A stretch of DNA of 64,000 nt, from NCBI RefSeq assembly GCF_014640075.1, contig NZ_BMGG01000008.1, forward strand, positions 338,943 through 402,942, in the 5' to 3' direction. The stretch comes from Chelatococcus reniformis (GTDB lineage Bacteria; Pseudomonadota; Alphaproteobacteria; Rhizobiales; Beijerinckiaceae). Numbering within the stretch: position 1 is the stretch's first letter; every line of letters starts with the position of its first letter. The notes beneath the pieces were generated by a model, which did no database searches, had not been told where the DNA came from, and worked only from the letters and a program-made list of their open reading frames with translations. This document shows positions 27,225 through 36,694 of the stretch, piece after piece. The position numbers were made by a program, and so were the translations under genes.

Positions 27225-28802
27225 ATGCTGTTTCCGGCTACACGTCGTGAGACTCGGTACGGAGAACGGATCGTACGCTGCTTCAGCGACCGCCCGGCCA
27301 ATATGAACGACGTATTTGTCAGCGCGGCGCAGAGGGCGCCGGACAGGGTAGCCCTCGTCTGTGGCGACCTCCGCGTCACCTACCGCGAACTCGACGCAAA
27401 GGTCGAGCGCATCGCGCGAAACCTGGTGCATGCAGGCTTGAAGAAAGGCGATCGGCTGGCACTGCTTCTCGGAAACGGCGTGGAGTTCGTCTATGCCATG
27501 CTGGCGGCAACGCGGGCCGGGCTGATCTCCGTGCCGATGAACATACGCCAGAAACTCCCTGAGGTAGAGTTCGTACTCAAGCAATGTGGGACTTCGGGCA
27601 TAATATACGATGCCGAGTACGAGGCAAATGTACCGACCCGGGAAACCGTTCCTACTCTCCGACATATCTATGCTGTGGGCGAGGGGCGGGGCAAATCCTT
27701 CACAAGCCTGTACGCGGACAGCGAGCCGGCACCTTTCCCTGGCGTTACCGAAGAAGACACGTTCTGCCTGCTCTATACGTCCGGCACCACGGGCAAGCCG
27801 AAAGGCGCCATGCTGACCCACGTCAGCACAATCCATTCGCTGTTGCATTATCAAGGCGGCTTCGAACTGGCCGACGGCGCGACCGCCTTGCTGGCGGTGC
27901 CGGCCTCGCATGTGACCGGGCTAGTCGGAATCATCCTGACCGCGATCCGGGTGGCGGGAACAACTGTGATTCAGAGGGATTTCAAGGCTCGACAATTCAT
28001 CGAACTAGCCTCACAGGAGAAGATTAATTTTACCATTGCCGTGCCAGCGATCTACAATCTTCTACTTCTGGATCCGGACTTCACGACCTTTGATTTATCG
28101 GCCTGGCGGGTTGCTGGTTTCGGAGGAGCTCCGATGCCCCGGGCGACGATCGAAAGGCTGGCCAACGCAGTGCCCAATCTGATTCTGTGCAACGTGTACG
28201 GCTCGACCGAGACCAGCTCTCCGGTGACGATGATGCCGCTTGGAGACATCAACAAGGCGCCGAATTCTGTCGGCAAGGTTCTGCCGTGTGCCGACATTAT
28301 AGTAGTCGACGACGAAGGAAGGGAAGTTCCTCCGGGTCAGAGCGGTGAGCTCTTGATCGGCGGAGCAGTCGTGGTGCCAAGTTACTGGGACAATCCCGCC
28401 GGAGCGAAGGCCGGCTTCGCCATGGGATATTGGGTGTCGGGTGATATCGGATCCAAAGATGCGGAAGGCTTTGTGTATGTCTTCGACCGGAAGAAAGACA
28501 TGATCAACCGCGCGGGCTTCAAGGTCTATTGCATCGAGGTTGAAAGCACGCTCGCTCAGATACCGGGGCTCGTCGAGAGCGCCGTCGTGGGCAAACCCGA
28601 CCCAGTGCTCGGCGAGCGCGTTCACGCCTTCCTCTACGGTGAGCGGACGCTCGGCAACGAAACTGCGATCAAGCAGTTCTGTAGCGAGCGGCTCTCCGAC
28701 TACAAAGTGCCGGACAGCGTGACCTTCCTCAAGGAGCCCCTGCCCCGCAATGCCAACGGCAAGGTGATCAAGAGCGAGTTACGGGCCCTGATCGCGGATT
28801 GA
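27225..28802 (+). CDS. AMP-dependent acyl-CoA synthetase/ligase
   Basis: This 525-residue ANL enzyme has P-loop LLYTSGTTGKPKGAM, NVYGSTETSSP, A8 hinge DRKKDMINRAGFKVY and a C-terminal catalytic Lys in PRNANGKVIKSEL. The ATG at 27225 follows AGGAGA; an ATG at 27303 is a less supported alternative. It activates a carboxylic acid with CoA and ATP. Its position after MFS, cyclase and SDR genes suggests it handles the acid produced by that pathway. Confidence 0.88.
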   Translation: MLFPATRRETRYGERIVRCFSDRPANMNDVFVSAAQRAPDRVALVCGDLRVTYRELDAKVERIARNLVHAGLKKGDRLALLLGNGVEFVYAMLAATRAGLISVPMNIRQKLPEVEFVLKQCGTSGIIYDAEYEANVPTRETVPTLRHIYAVGEGRGKSFTSLYADSEPAPFPGVTEEDTFCLLYTSGTTGKPKGAMLTHVSTIHSLLHYQGGFELADGATALLAVPASHVTGLVGIILTAIRVAGTTVIQRDFKARQFIELASQEKINFTIAVPAIYNLLLLDPDFTTFDLSAWRVAGFGGAPMPRATIERLANAVPNLILCNVYGSTETSSPVTMMPLGDINKAPNSVGKVLPCADIIVVDDEGREVPPGQSGELLIGGAVVVPSYWDNPAGAKAGFAMGYWVSGDIGSKDAEGFVYVFDRKKDMINRAGFKVYCIEVESTLAQIPGLVESAVVGKPDPVLGERVHAFLYGERTLGNETAIKQFCSERLSDYKVPDSVTFLKEPLPRNANGKVIKSELRALIAD

Positions 28803-29138
28803 GGTGCATCAGGGAACGCGGAGCCGCGGCATCTCGGCACATCCGAGCAGCGATCCTCCGCAACTACCGCGCGCTCCGACCTTGAACGTGCTGGAGTATG
28901 GTGCTGTAGGCCAGCGGCGCCGCCAGCGTCCCTCCGATTTCATCTTCCAACCAACTGACGAGCGAAGTCCCACGCTTTCCCGCAGGCTTGGTGGCCCTCA
29001 AGGGCGGTCGATCATCCGCTCGCCACTGCATCTGGCAGCTTACCGGAGCCGGATCGCGGCAAGTTAAAAGTGAGAGCCGAGAGCGGGGAGAGGGTGACCC
29101 GGCCGCATCGGCGCGCCGACGCGGCCGGGAAGGCGGCC
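28803..29138. other. Convergent intergenic region with possible gene remnant
   Basis: It separates the CoA ligase from a convergent gene. On the minus strand the short frame ending at 28864 contains QMQWRADDRPPLRA and SLVSWLEDEIGGTL. These are faintly like the C-terminus of a LysR-type regulator. There is no start or DNA-binding part, so at most it is a decayed fragment. Confidence 0.3.
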
Positions 29139-30344
29139 TTACAGGTCGGTGACGCGCTCCGGGTCGGCCGAGGCGAGTGCGGCGGCGCGCTCTGCCTTTG
29201 GCGGGTAGATCCACACGGTGTTGATCTCCTGCTTGGTCTTCTTCGCCTCAGTGCCGGTCATCTCCACCTTGCGGTCCCAGCCGCGGGTGAACAGCGCGCC
29301 GGCTTCCCCCAGGTCGAGGCAGGTGACGTAGGCCTTCTGGTGATAGGGCTTGGTGGGCTCGCCCAGGAGCTCGGCGGCGGCGTTGTTGCCGGCGAAGGCG
29401 CCCATGCGCGTCGCGTGCTGGCACGACATCAGCGCGTAGTTGCCGACATCGTCGCAGGCCGCCCGGGCGGCATCGCCGGTGGCGAAGACGCCGGCGACGG
29501 ATGGAACGCGCAGGTCCCGGTCGACCAGCAGCCGGCCGAACTTGTCGCGCTCGGCCGGGATCTGCTCGGTCAGCGGCGCGGCGCGGATGCCCGCGGCCCA
29601 CACCACCGTCGCGGCGTCGATGTGCTCGCCGCTGCTCAGCGTCACGCCGGCTTGGTCGAGGCCGGCGACGCCGACGCCGAGGCGGGTCTCCACCCCGAGC
29701 TGGCGCAGGGCCGCCTCGATGACCGGCCGCGGGCCCTCGCCCATGTCGGGCGCGATGCCCTCGCTGCGGTCGACGATGATGACGCGCGGCTTGGCCGCGG
29801 CGCCGAGCACGGCGCGCAGGCGCGCCGGCATCTCCGTCGCCGCCTCGATGCCGGTGAAGCCGCCGCCGGCCACCACGACGGTGTCGCGCGCCGCCGTGGC
29901 CGGCCGAGCCGCGAGGTCGGTCAGATGCCGGTCGAGCGCGATGGCGTCGGCGAGCGAATCCACGCTGAAGCCGAATTCGGCGAGGCCCGGCACGTTGGGG
30001 CGGAACAGCTGGCTGCCGGTGGCCACCACCAGGCGATCGTAGGCGAGCGTCCTGCGCTTGCCGTCGCCGGTCGCGACCTCCACCGCGCGCTGCTTGGTGT
30101 CGACCGTCTCGGCCCGGCCCTGCACGTAGACGACATCGATCGCCTTGAGCACGTCGAGGAGCGGGGCCGTCAAGGTCTCGGGCTTGGGCTCGTAGAGCCG
30201 CGGGCGGACCACCAGGGTCGGCTCCGGTGCCACCAGCACGATCTCGAGGTCCTTGGGGGTGGCGCCCCGGATGTCGCGCAGGCGGGCGGACGACAGGGCG
30301 GCATACATGGCGGCAAAGCCGGCGCCGATGATGACGATGCGCAT
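29139..30344 (-). CDS. NAD(P)/FAD-dependent oxidoreductase, NDH-2-like
   Basis: The ATG at 30344 (Shine-Dalgarno AGGAG) gives 401 residues. The FAD site is MRIVIIGAGFAAMYAAL. A second Rossmann site TVVVAGGGFTGIEAATEM binds NAD(P)H. The second FAD motif is GVFATGDAARA. Layout and length match type II NADH dehydrogenases and related sulfide- or FAD-linked enzymes. No clear C-terminal membrane helix is visible. The substrate or quinone use cannot be decided from the sequence. Confidence 0.87.
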   Translation of the reverse strand: MRIVIIGAGFAAMYAALSSARLRDIRGATPKDLEIVLVAPEPTLVVRPRLYEPKPETLTAPLLDVLKAIDVVYVQGRAETVDTKQRAVEVATGDGKRRTLAYDRLVVATGSQLFRPNVPGLAEFGFSVDSLADAIALDRHLTDLAARPATAARDTVVVAGGGFTGIEAATEMPARLRAVLGAAAKPRVIIVDRSEGIAPDMGEGPRPVIEAALRQLGVETRLGVGVAGLDQAGVTLSSGEHIDAATVVWAAGIRAAPLTEQIPAERDKFGRLLVDRDLRVPSVAGVFATGDAARAACDDVGNYALMSCQHATRMGAFAGNNAAAELLGEPTKPYHQKAYVTCLDLGEAGALFTRGWDRKVEMTGTEAKKTKQEINTVWIYPPKAERAAALASADPERVTDL

Positions 30345-30491
30345 GGGATCTACTCCTGTGAGATGGGTTGTGGGAATTCGATTTCCGGCTGCCGCGACGG
30401 CGGGAGGCCCGGAGAACGCAGAAGAGAGGACGCGGACGCACGCTCCTCGAGCAGATGTCGCCACCTGACCGAATGTATTTGTTATATTTCT

Positions 30492-30511
30492 ACTTCACTT
30501 CACTTCACTTT
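30492..30511. repeat. Short tandem repeat, about four ACTTC units
   Basis: ACTTC is repeated head to tail in the non-coding stretch upstream of the NDH-2-like gene, just before RIME-like copy 2. It could vary in copy number; no function is evident. Confidence 0.6.
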
Positions 30512-30540
30512 GCGGGGCAGCGGCGCGGCCGCCCTGCTGC

Positions 30541-30645
30541 TAGTGCATTTCCGCGTTTCCTCGAATCGCCGAAATGCTCTATCTGTTTGATTTGTCGCGG
30601 TTTCTTCACGCGAACCGGCGTCCACTTCGCTCGAAAACCCTCTAA
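30541..30645. repeat. RIME-like two-palindrome intergenic repeat, copy 2
   Basis: It has the same two palindromes as the copy at 9997-10101, in opposite orientation (AGTGCATTT...AAATGCTCT first, then the half with GCGAACCGG). The outer arm of the second palindrome is slightly decayed (CGAAAACCCTCT). It supplies the TAG at 30642-30644 that ends a small leftward frame. Confidence 0.85.
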
Positions 30646-30743
30646 GCGACGAGTTTCAAGACGAGTTGAGCGCCTTGGGTCGCCATCGCGCTCAGGACGA
30701 TGAGCGAGAGCGGGATGACGAGGTGGAGCGGTGCCCTGGCCAT
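30642..30743 (-). CDS. Possible 33-residue membrane peptide, ended by the repeat
   Basis: This short frame begins 2 nt after the alpha/beta-hydrolase stop. It encodes a hydrophobic helix (APLHLVIPLSLIVLSAMAT). Its stop codon comes from RIME-like copy 2. It could be a small membrane protein, the truncated start of a lost gene, or chance. There is no clear Shine-Dalgarno. Confidence 0.2.
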   Translation of the reverse strand: MARAPLHLVIPLSLIVLSAMATQGAQLVLKLVA

Positions 30744-30745
30744 CC

Positions 30746-31738
30746 CTAATCGGCCACGAAGGCGGCCAGCGCGCCGTTGACGATGTCGGCATGGGTGGTG
30801 CCCATGCCGTGCGGCAGCTTCTCGAAGATCTTGAGCGTGCCGTTCCTGACCAGCTTGGCGGACAGCACCGCGGAGTCGGCGACGGGCACGATCTGATCGT
30901 CGTCGCCGTGCAGGATGAGCGTGGGCACGGTGATGGCCTTCAGGTCGTCGGTGAAGTCCGTCTCGGAGAACGCCTTGATGCCGTCGTAGTGCGCCTTGGC
31001 GCCGCCCATCATGCCCTGGCGCCACCAGTTCCAGATGACCGCCTGCGACGCCTGGGCCCCCGGGCGGTTGTAGCCGTAGAAAGGGCCGCTGGCGAAATCG
31101 AGGTAGAACTGCGCCCGGTTGGCCGCAAGCGCACTGCGCAGGCCGTCGAACACGGTGACGGGCAGGCCGCCGGGGTTGGCCGCCGTCTTCAGCATCAGCG
31201 GCGGCACGGCGCCGATCAGCACCAGCTTGGCGACGCGGCCCTGGCCGTGCCGGGCGACATAGCGCGCAGCCTCGCCGCCGCCGGTGGAATGCCCGATGTG
31301 GATGGCATTGCGCAGGTCGAGGTGCTCGGCCACCGCGGCGGCGTCGGCGGCGTAGTGGTCCATGTCGTGGCCCTCGCTCACCTGGCTGGAGCGGCCATGG
31401 CCCCGGCGGTCGTGCGCAATGACGCGGTAGCCCTTGCCGACGAAGTGGAGCATCTGCGTGTCCCAGTCGTCGGAGCTCAGCGGCCAGCCGTGGTGGAAGA
31501 CGATGGGCTGCGCGCCCTTCGGCCCCCAATCCTTGTAGAAGATGCGGACGCCGTCCTTGGTCGTGACCCTGTTCATGCGATCGGTCCTTTGCGCCGCGCG
31601 CCTTGGTTGCTTCGCCTCTTCGCTCGCGGCGGACGAAGAGCGAAAGATGGCCGGGAGAGTCGCGACGAGCCCGGCCGCGAGAACAAATCGACGCGATGTA
31701 TTCGCGAAGGACGCATCTGAATTGATCGGGACCATCAC
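30746..31738 (-). CDS. Exported alpha/beta hydrolase, non-haem chloroperoxidase-like
   Basis: This 330-residue protein has a Tat-type signal ([20 protein letters not shown]). The hydrolase domain holds the oxyanion motif [13 protein letters not shown], the nucleophile elbow IGHSTGGGE, acid Asp in [10 protein letters not shown] and the catalytic His in [11 protein letters not shown]. This set matches cofactor-free haloperoxidases/arylesterases. The likely chemistry is ester hydrolysis or perhydrolysis in the periplasm. The AraC regulator upstream on the same strand may control it. Confidence 0.88.
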   Translation of the reverse strand: MMVPINSDASFANTSRRFVLAAGLVATLPAIFRSSSAASEEAKQPRRAAQRTDRMNRVTTKDGVRIFYKDWGPKGAQPIVFHHGWPLSSDDWDTQMLHFVGKGYRVIAHDRRGHGRSSQVSEGHDMDHYAADAAAVAEHLDLRNAIHIGHSTGGGEAARYVARHGQGRVAKLVLIGAVPPLMLKTAANPGGLPVTVFDGLRSALAANRAQFYLDFASGPFYGYNRPGAQASQAVIWNWWRQGMMGGAKAHYDGIKAFSETDFTDDLKAITVPTLILHGDDDQIVPVADSAVLSAKLVRNGTLKIFEKLPHGMGTTHADIVNGALAAFVAD

Positions 31739-31831
31739 TTGCTCCGTCGTGCCCTTGATCTGGATTGAACGGTACCGTGTCCGGCCGGCCGCTGCGCCAT
31801 CGCGATTGCGGCGATTGCAGCGCGCTTGCGG

Positions 31832-32791
31832 CTACCGCACGCGCCGGCGCCAATCGCGCGGGGCTTCCCCGGTCAGCCGCCGGAAGGCTGCGGCGAAGGC
31901 CGTCTGCGAGGCATAGCCGAGCGCCGCCGCGATCTGCGCGACCGGCACATCGGTGTCGCGCAGCATCGCCATCGCCTGCTCGAGCCGGCGCTGGCGCAGC
32001 CACACGTGGGGCGAGAGCCCGGTGCTGTCCTTGAAGGCCCGGCAGAAATGGAAGCGCGACAGGCCGGCATCCGCCGCGAGCGCTGCGAGCGAGACGTCCG
32101 CGTCGTGATCGGAGCGCAGCCGCTCAATGGCCCGGCGCAGCGCGGTCGGCGACAGGCCGCCCAGGGCCGGCTGGAGCACGGCCTGCGAGCCGGCATGCGC
32201 GGCGAGGAGGCGCGTGGCGAGGAGCTCCGTCACCTGCTGCCGGAACAGGGCGTCCAGCGCCTCGCTGCCGTCCAGCACATCGCCGGCGCTCAGCAGCAGC
32301 CGCGCCGTGGTGGGGTCGGGATAGCCGGTTCGCTCCAGCAGCTCGCTCGGCGTCCCCCGCTCCGCCTCGCCGGCGATGCGCGCCAGCGTCGCTTGCGGCA
32401 GATAGAGCTGCAGGACGTCGACGGTCCCCGCAATGTCCCAGCGGGCGCTCGTCCCCGCCGGGATGATCGTCACCACGCCGATCCGCGCCGTACCGACGGC
32501 GACCGATCGCCCCGCCCGCCGCTCCAGGCGCTGCATGGCGCCCGTGTAGGTCATGATCACGTGATGCGTCATAGGCTCGACGATGTCGTGCAGGGCGCCG
32601 TGCTGCCACTGAGCGATCGCGCCGCTGGACGGGTCGGCAGCCATGCGCAGGGGCGCGGTCTTGAGGACGCGGGCCATCTCCACATCGGCGGGGCGCAGCC
32701 CGTCGCCCGGCGCCCGATCCTCGCGCCGGACCAAGGCGCGGTCCGCCGGCAGGTCCTGCGGCCAGGCATTGCAAAGGATCGGCTTAACCAT
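31832..32791 (-). CDS. AraC-family transcriptional regulator
   Basis: This 319-residue protein has an N-terminal sensing domain and a C-terminal pair of helix-turn-helix motifs: DVSLAALAADAGLSRFHFCR and VPVAQIAAALGYASQTAFAA, ending ...FRRLTGEAPRDWRR. It lies 93 bp upstream of the alpha/beta hydrolase on the same strand, an arrangement consistent with local control. The effector is unknown. Confidence 0.9.
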   Translation of the reverse strand: MVKPILCNAWPQDLPADRALVRREDRAPGDGLRPADVEMARVLKTAPLRMAADPSSGAIAQWQHGALHDIVEPMTHHVIMTYTGAMQRLERRAGRSVAVGTARIGVVTIIPAGTSARWDIAGTVDVLQLYLPQATLARIAGEAERGTPSELLERTGYPDPTTARLLLSAGDVLDGSEALDALFRQQVTELLATRLLAAHAGSQAVLQPALGGLSPTALRRAIERLRSDHDADVSLAALAADAGLSRFHFCRAFKDSTGLSPHVWLRQRRLEQAMAMLRDTDVPVAQIAAALGYASQTAFAAAFRRLTGEAPRDWRRRVR

Positions 32792-33059
32792 CGAAGTGGG
32801 CTCGCGTTCGGGAGAACGTGTTCACGCCTCGCAGGCCCGTCCCTAGCCGCTGAGGCGGGGAGCCGTTGACCGTGTGCTGATGATAATGGCTGGAAGAGCC
32901 GATCTCTCGTATCGGTCGGCACGTCTAATCTGTCGCGTCGAGCGGATAGAGCGACCTGTACTCTGGGCTAGTATCGGATCAGGGAAAGCCGGTTGGACGG
33001 ATCATCCGCTGCCGGCCGGGAGCCGGGACGGGCCCTGGCGGGCTGGACCGATGCGACCG

Positions 33060-35135
33060 TCAGCAGCCGATCGCGGCCGGCACCGGCAGGGTGAAGCGGA
33101 AATGGGCGCCGCCGTCGGGACGGTTTGCGCCCGCGATGCTGCCGCCGTGCGCGGCGATGATTGACTGGCAGATGGCGAGGCCGATGCCGATGCCGCTGTC
33201 CTTGGTGCTGAAGAAACTGTCGAAGATATGCTCCAGATGCGCCGCGGCGACGCCCGGCCCGTTGTCGAGGGCGGAGAAGACCACGGCCCCCTTGTCGTCG
33301 ATCGACGTGCGGATATCGATCCGGCGCGCCGACTGCCCGGTCTGCGCGATGGCCTGCACGCTGTTGACCAGGAGGTTGATGATCACCTGCTGCAGCTGGA
33401 TCCGGTCGCCCATCACGCGCGGCAGCCCGGGGCCGAACGCCTTCGACAGGGCGATCGCTTTGGAATCGATGTCGTGGCGGATGAAGAGCAGCGCCTCTTC
33501 GGCCACCTCGTTGAGATCGATGAGACGCTTCTCCGGCTCGTGCTTCGCCGCCATGCCGCGGATGCGGTGGATGATATCGCTGGCCCGGCGCGCGCTGGTG
33601 ACCATCCGCGCCGTCAGCTGCGTGACCTTCTCCGTGTTCGGCTCGGGCCGGGCCAGCCAGCGCAGGCTCGTCTCGCCGTTGGTGACGATGGCGGCCAGCG
33701 GCTGATTGATCTCGTGTGCGATCGATGTCGCAAGCTCGCCCAGGGTGGCGATGCGCCCGGCATGCGCGAAGTTGGTCTGCAACTGGCGAAGCTGTTCTTC
33801 CGTATTCAGCCGCTCGCTGATGTCCTGCATCGTGATGAAGGTGGTATCGAGCTGCTCGGGCCGCACCGGGTAGGTGACGGTGAACAGGACGTCGATCACG
33901 GTGCCGTCGAAGGCGAGGATCTTCGTCTCCTCGATCAGGTTCCGTCGTCCCTCGAAGTGCGCGATCATGACCCGCCGCGCGAGCCCCGGGGTGGCCTCGA
34001 ACAGGTAGCGAACCGGCCTGACGAGATCGGCGGCGTTGGCGGCCCGAAACAGCGACACCGCGTCCCGGTTGGCCTCGGTCACGCGCACCGCGTCCTTGGC
34101 CGCCTCCACGAGGCCTGGATTTTCGTCGAGGTGCGCGGCGATATCGCGGATGCCGTCCGCCTTCAACTGGTCGAAGACCTCGCCGGCACGGCGGGAGTCG
34201 ACCTGCCACAGCGCCGTCGGAAGATACTGTATGAGCTGGCGGTAGCGCTCTTCGCTGGCCTGCAATTCCCACGAGGTGCGATCGTCCGGCGCCGCACCGC
34301 TGAGCGTCACGAAGACGGTGCCCGGCGGCCTCGGCTCGCCCGCATGCCAGACGCGGATCAGCGGGTCGCGGATCGCGCCGCTCGAGACGACCTTGCGGGT
34401 CTCGAGCCGGGCGCGGTCGGTCGCGACGCTGGCAAGCAGCGTTGCCAGGACCGCCCGGCTCTCCGCCGGCCAGAATGCGCCGACGGACTGGCCCAGCATC
34501 TGCTCGAGGCCGGCATGGGCGCCGAACATCCGCACCGCGCGATCGTTGACGGCCGTGATGCGGGCAGCCGCCAGCAGCTCGTCCATCCAGTGCGGGTGCG
34601 GCCCGGCCTCTGCGGGCGGATCCGGTCCATCGAGGCGGCCGATCGTTTGGAGCAGAGGCTGCGCGGCCGACAGATCCAGCTCCCAGCAGGCGGCGAGCGA
34701 GCCTTGCAGCTCGGCATCCATGCGCAGGCCGGCCGCCTGCGACGGCTCGCCGACATCGCGCCCGTATTCGACGATGTCCAGCAGCGCGCCGGCCGCACCG
34801 CGCCTGACGATCTGCCGCACGGCAACGGCCACCTCCCGTCCGGCCAACGTGCGGCGCCGGACGACGCCCTCCCATCGGCCTTCCCGCAGCAGGGCGCGGT
34901 GGTGGTCCGCATCGAGGGGGTCGCGGGCACAGACGGCCGAGATGTCCTGGCCGATGACGGCCATCGCCGGCCAGCCGTAGAGCCCCTCGGAGGCGGCATT
35001 CCAATAGCGAACGATCCCGCCCTCGTCACACACGATCACGCTGTCCGACGCGAGGTCGGACAGTTCCATTCCCGGCGGCGCGGCGAAGGGGCGTTGGCGC
35101 ACGCCCGTCCTGCTCAAGTCGCCGGGACTAGCCAT
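33060..35135 (-). CDS. Sensor histidine kinase with PAS domains, soluble
   Basis: The ATG at 35135 overlaps the receiver gene stop by 8 nt and gives 691 residues. There are no transmembrane segments. PAS-like domains run from about residue 25 and again around 285-440. The HisKA box LGELATSIAHEINQPLAAI puts the phosphorylated His at about 474. HATPase_c motifs follow: N-box INLLVNSVQAI, FSALDNGPGV and the G-box SGIGIGLAICQ. It is a FixL-like cytosolic kinase in layout; no haem-binding residues were verified. The FixJ-type regulator and the receiver encoded upstream are probable partners. Confidence 0.9.
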   Translation of the reverse strand: MASPGDLSRTGVRQRPFAAPPGMELSDLASDSVIVCDEGGIVRYWNAASEGLYGWPAMAVIGQDISAVCARDPLDADHHRALLREGRWEGVVRRRTLAGREVAVAVRQIVRRGAAGALLDIVEYGRDVGEPSQAAGLRMDAELQGSLAACWELDLSAAQPLLQTIGRLDGPDPPAEAGPHPHWMDELLAAARITAVNDRAVRMFGAHAGLEQMLGQSVGAFWPAESRAVLATLLASVATDRARLETRKVVSSGAIRDPLIRVWHAGEPRPPGTVFVTLSGAAPDDRTSWELQASEERYRQLIQYLPTALWQVDSRRAGEVFDQLKADGIRDIAAHLDENPGLVEAAKDAVRVTEANRDAVSLFRAANAADLVRPVRYLFEATPGLARRVMIAHFEGRRNLIEETKILAFDGTVIDVLFTVTYPVRPEQLDTTFITMQDISERLNTEEQLRQLQTNFAHAGRIATLGELATSIAHEINQPLAAIVTNGETSLRWLARPEPNTEKVTQLTARMVTSARRASDIIHRIRGMAAKHEPEKRLIDLNEVAEEALLFIRHDIDSKAIALSKAFGPGLPRVMGDRIQLQQVIINLLVNSVQAIAQTGQSARRIDIRTSIDDKGAVVFSALDNGPGVAAAHLEHIFDSFFSTKDSGIGIGLAICQSIIAAHGGSIAGANRPDGGAHFRFTLPVPAAIGC

Positions 35136-35538
35136 CGAAGAGCGTCCCCTGGCCGCCGCCGAGACCGCCGACATCTCTCAGGGCGGCCTTCAGGTGGTTA
35201 CACAATTCGTCGCTGCTGACCGGCTTGGTCAGATAGGCCTGGGCGCCGCTGCTCATGGCACGGGTTCGGGTCGTCGTATTCCTGTCTGCGGTGACGATGA
35301 TGACCGGGATCGAGGAGCCCAGCCTGCGCAGGTGCTCCAAAAGGTCGAGCCCGCTATGACCGGGCATGCTCACGTCGGCAATCAGGCAATCGAACCTGCC
35401 CGGGACGTAGTCCGCCATGAAGGCCTCCGCTCGATCAAACGTCCGACATGGTAGATCCAGCACCAGAAGGAGATCGGAGAGGGCCTCTCGCACAGCTTCG
35501 TCGTCATCGACGATTGCGACTATGGGCGCTTTGGACAA
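35128..35538 (-). CDS. Single-domain response regulator (receiver only)
   Basis: These 136 residues form one CheY-like receiver. The acidic pocket is DDD at 11-13, the phospho-acceptor Asp55 in CLIADVSMPG, the switch Thr in VIIVTAD and the conserved Lys in YLTKPVS. There is no output domain. It lies between a FixJ-type regulator and a PAS kinase and overlaps the kinase start, so it may be a phosphate sink or relay for that kinase. Confidence 0.92.
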   Translation of the reverse strand: MSKAPIVAIVDDDEAVREALSDLLLVLDLPCRTFDRAEAFMADYVPGRFDCLIADVSMPGHSGLDLLEHLRRLGSSIPVIIVTADRNTTTRTRAMSSGAQAYLTKPVSSDELCNHLKAALRDVGGLGGGQGTLFDG

Positions 35539-35692
35539 GCGAATGACTCTCGCTGGCGTGGCCGGATGGCCACCCTCTCATCTGACCCAGAGCCGGCCGG
35601 ATCGTAACCATCCTTTGGTCTAGTGTGGGGCATCCGTCAGCGGCGTTCCGCCCGCGTGCGGCCTTCGGCCTTGGAGGACGTGAGCGCGGCCG

Positions 35693-36433
35693 TCACGCCC
35701 ATGGCCGCGGCGACGAATCCAGTGTTCGGGCGGCCCCCTTCTCTCGAACCTCCACAGGCAACAATTCCCAGATGCGGATCAGTTGGCCGACGGACGTTGC
35801 TTGCATCTTCTTCGTTACATTACCGCGGTGCAGCTTGACGGTGACCTCGCTGATGCCCAGGTCGAAGGCGATCTGCTTGTTGAGGCGGCCTCGCGCTACT
35901 TCGCGCAGCACTTCCCGCTCGCGCGGTGTCAGCCTGGCGTAGTGGTCGATATGCTGCTTGGTGAGCCGGGCAGCCTGTCGTTGCGCGATATCCCTCTCGA
36001 TGCCCGCCGCAACCGCATCGAGCAGCGTCTGATCCCGGACGGGCTTCGTGAGAAAGTCGATGGCGCCGGCCTTCATCGCCTGCACCGTCATGGCGATGTC
36101 GCCGTGGCCGGTGAGAAAGATGATCGGCTTGGGGTTGCCGTTCGCGGCCAGATATTGCTGCAGGTCGAGCCCGCTGGCGCCCGGCATGCGCACGTCGAGG
36201 ATGAGGCAGCCCGGCCGCTCCGGCAGCTCCGCCTGCAACAGGTCCTGGGTCGAGCCGAAGCAGCATGCGTCGATGCCCACCGACAGCAGGAGCTCCCGCA
36301 GCGCCGACCGCACCTCGTCGTCATCGTCGACGATCAGCACGAGCGGGCAATCGGCGGCCTTGTCGACGACGATGCCCATGGGAAAAGAATGTGGCAAAGC
36401 CAATGGAGCGGCGAGTGCGGCTCTGGCAACCAT
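35693..36433 (-). CDS. FixJ-type response regulator (receiver plus LuxR helix-turn-helix)
   Basis: The ATG at 36433 is preceded by AAAGGAGGT and gives 246 residues. The product then has an unusual 28-residue N-terminal extension; an ATG at 36379 would shorten it. The receiver has Asp80 in LILDVRMPG and Lys130 in DFLTKPV. The LuxR-type HTH reads LTPREREVLREVARGRLNKQ and IAFDLGISEVTVKLHRGNV. It is a DNA-binding transcription factor, probably phosphorylated by the PAS kinase two genes downstream. Confidence 0.9.
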   Translation of the reverse strand: MVARAALAAPLALPHSFPMGIVVDKAADCPLVLIVDDDDEVRSALRELLLSVGIDACCFGSTQDLLQAELPERPGCLILDVRMPGASGLDLQQYLAANGNPKPIIFLTGHGDIAMTVQAMKAGAIDFLTKPVRDQTLLDAVAAGIERDIAQRQAARLTKQHIDHYARLTPREREVLREVARGRLNKQIAFDLGISEVTVKLHRGNVTKKMQATSVGQLIRIWELLPVEVREKGAARTLDSSPRPWA

Positions 36434-36546
36434 TGCCCGACCTCCTTTGACCTTTTCTCCTTGACGGTCCAACATCACGTTCGCCGAAGACTTGGAAGCA
36501 CCGAGCGGGGTCGGTACATGGCGACACCCGGGGTTTGAGCGGTCGT

Positions 36547-36601
36547 TGCGTTCTAGGCGCGAGGCGGCCCGGCGTCTTTCCTGAAACCAGCGTGCTTTGC
36601 C
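36547..36601. repeat. Imperfect dispersed repeat, copy A
   Basis: A stretch with GGCGTCTTTCC, then CCGATCCTGCTGCAA, resembles 39045-39101 (GGCGTCTTTCC, then CCGAACCTGCTCCAA), same strand and spacing. The similarity is imperfect and judged by eye; both lie in gene-free sequence. Confidence 0.3.
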
Positions 36602-36694
36602 CGATCCTGCTGCAAGCTCGGCTTTGCCGAGGCGGGGAACGGCGCGCAGGTCCAAGCGGCCCGCGGACGGCGCAGGCGCCTGGACGACTGCCGG

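Noticed and set aside
28864-29138. A LysR-type regulator remnant on the minus strand
   Set aside because: Only about 35 residues look weakly like a LysR C-terminus, with no DNA-binding half; mentioned as possible decay but not called a pseudogene.
30492-30511. CRISPR or larger satellite array suggested by the ACTTC repeats
   Set aside because: Only about four 5-bp units without spacers; a simple tandem repeat.
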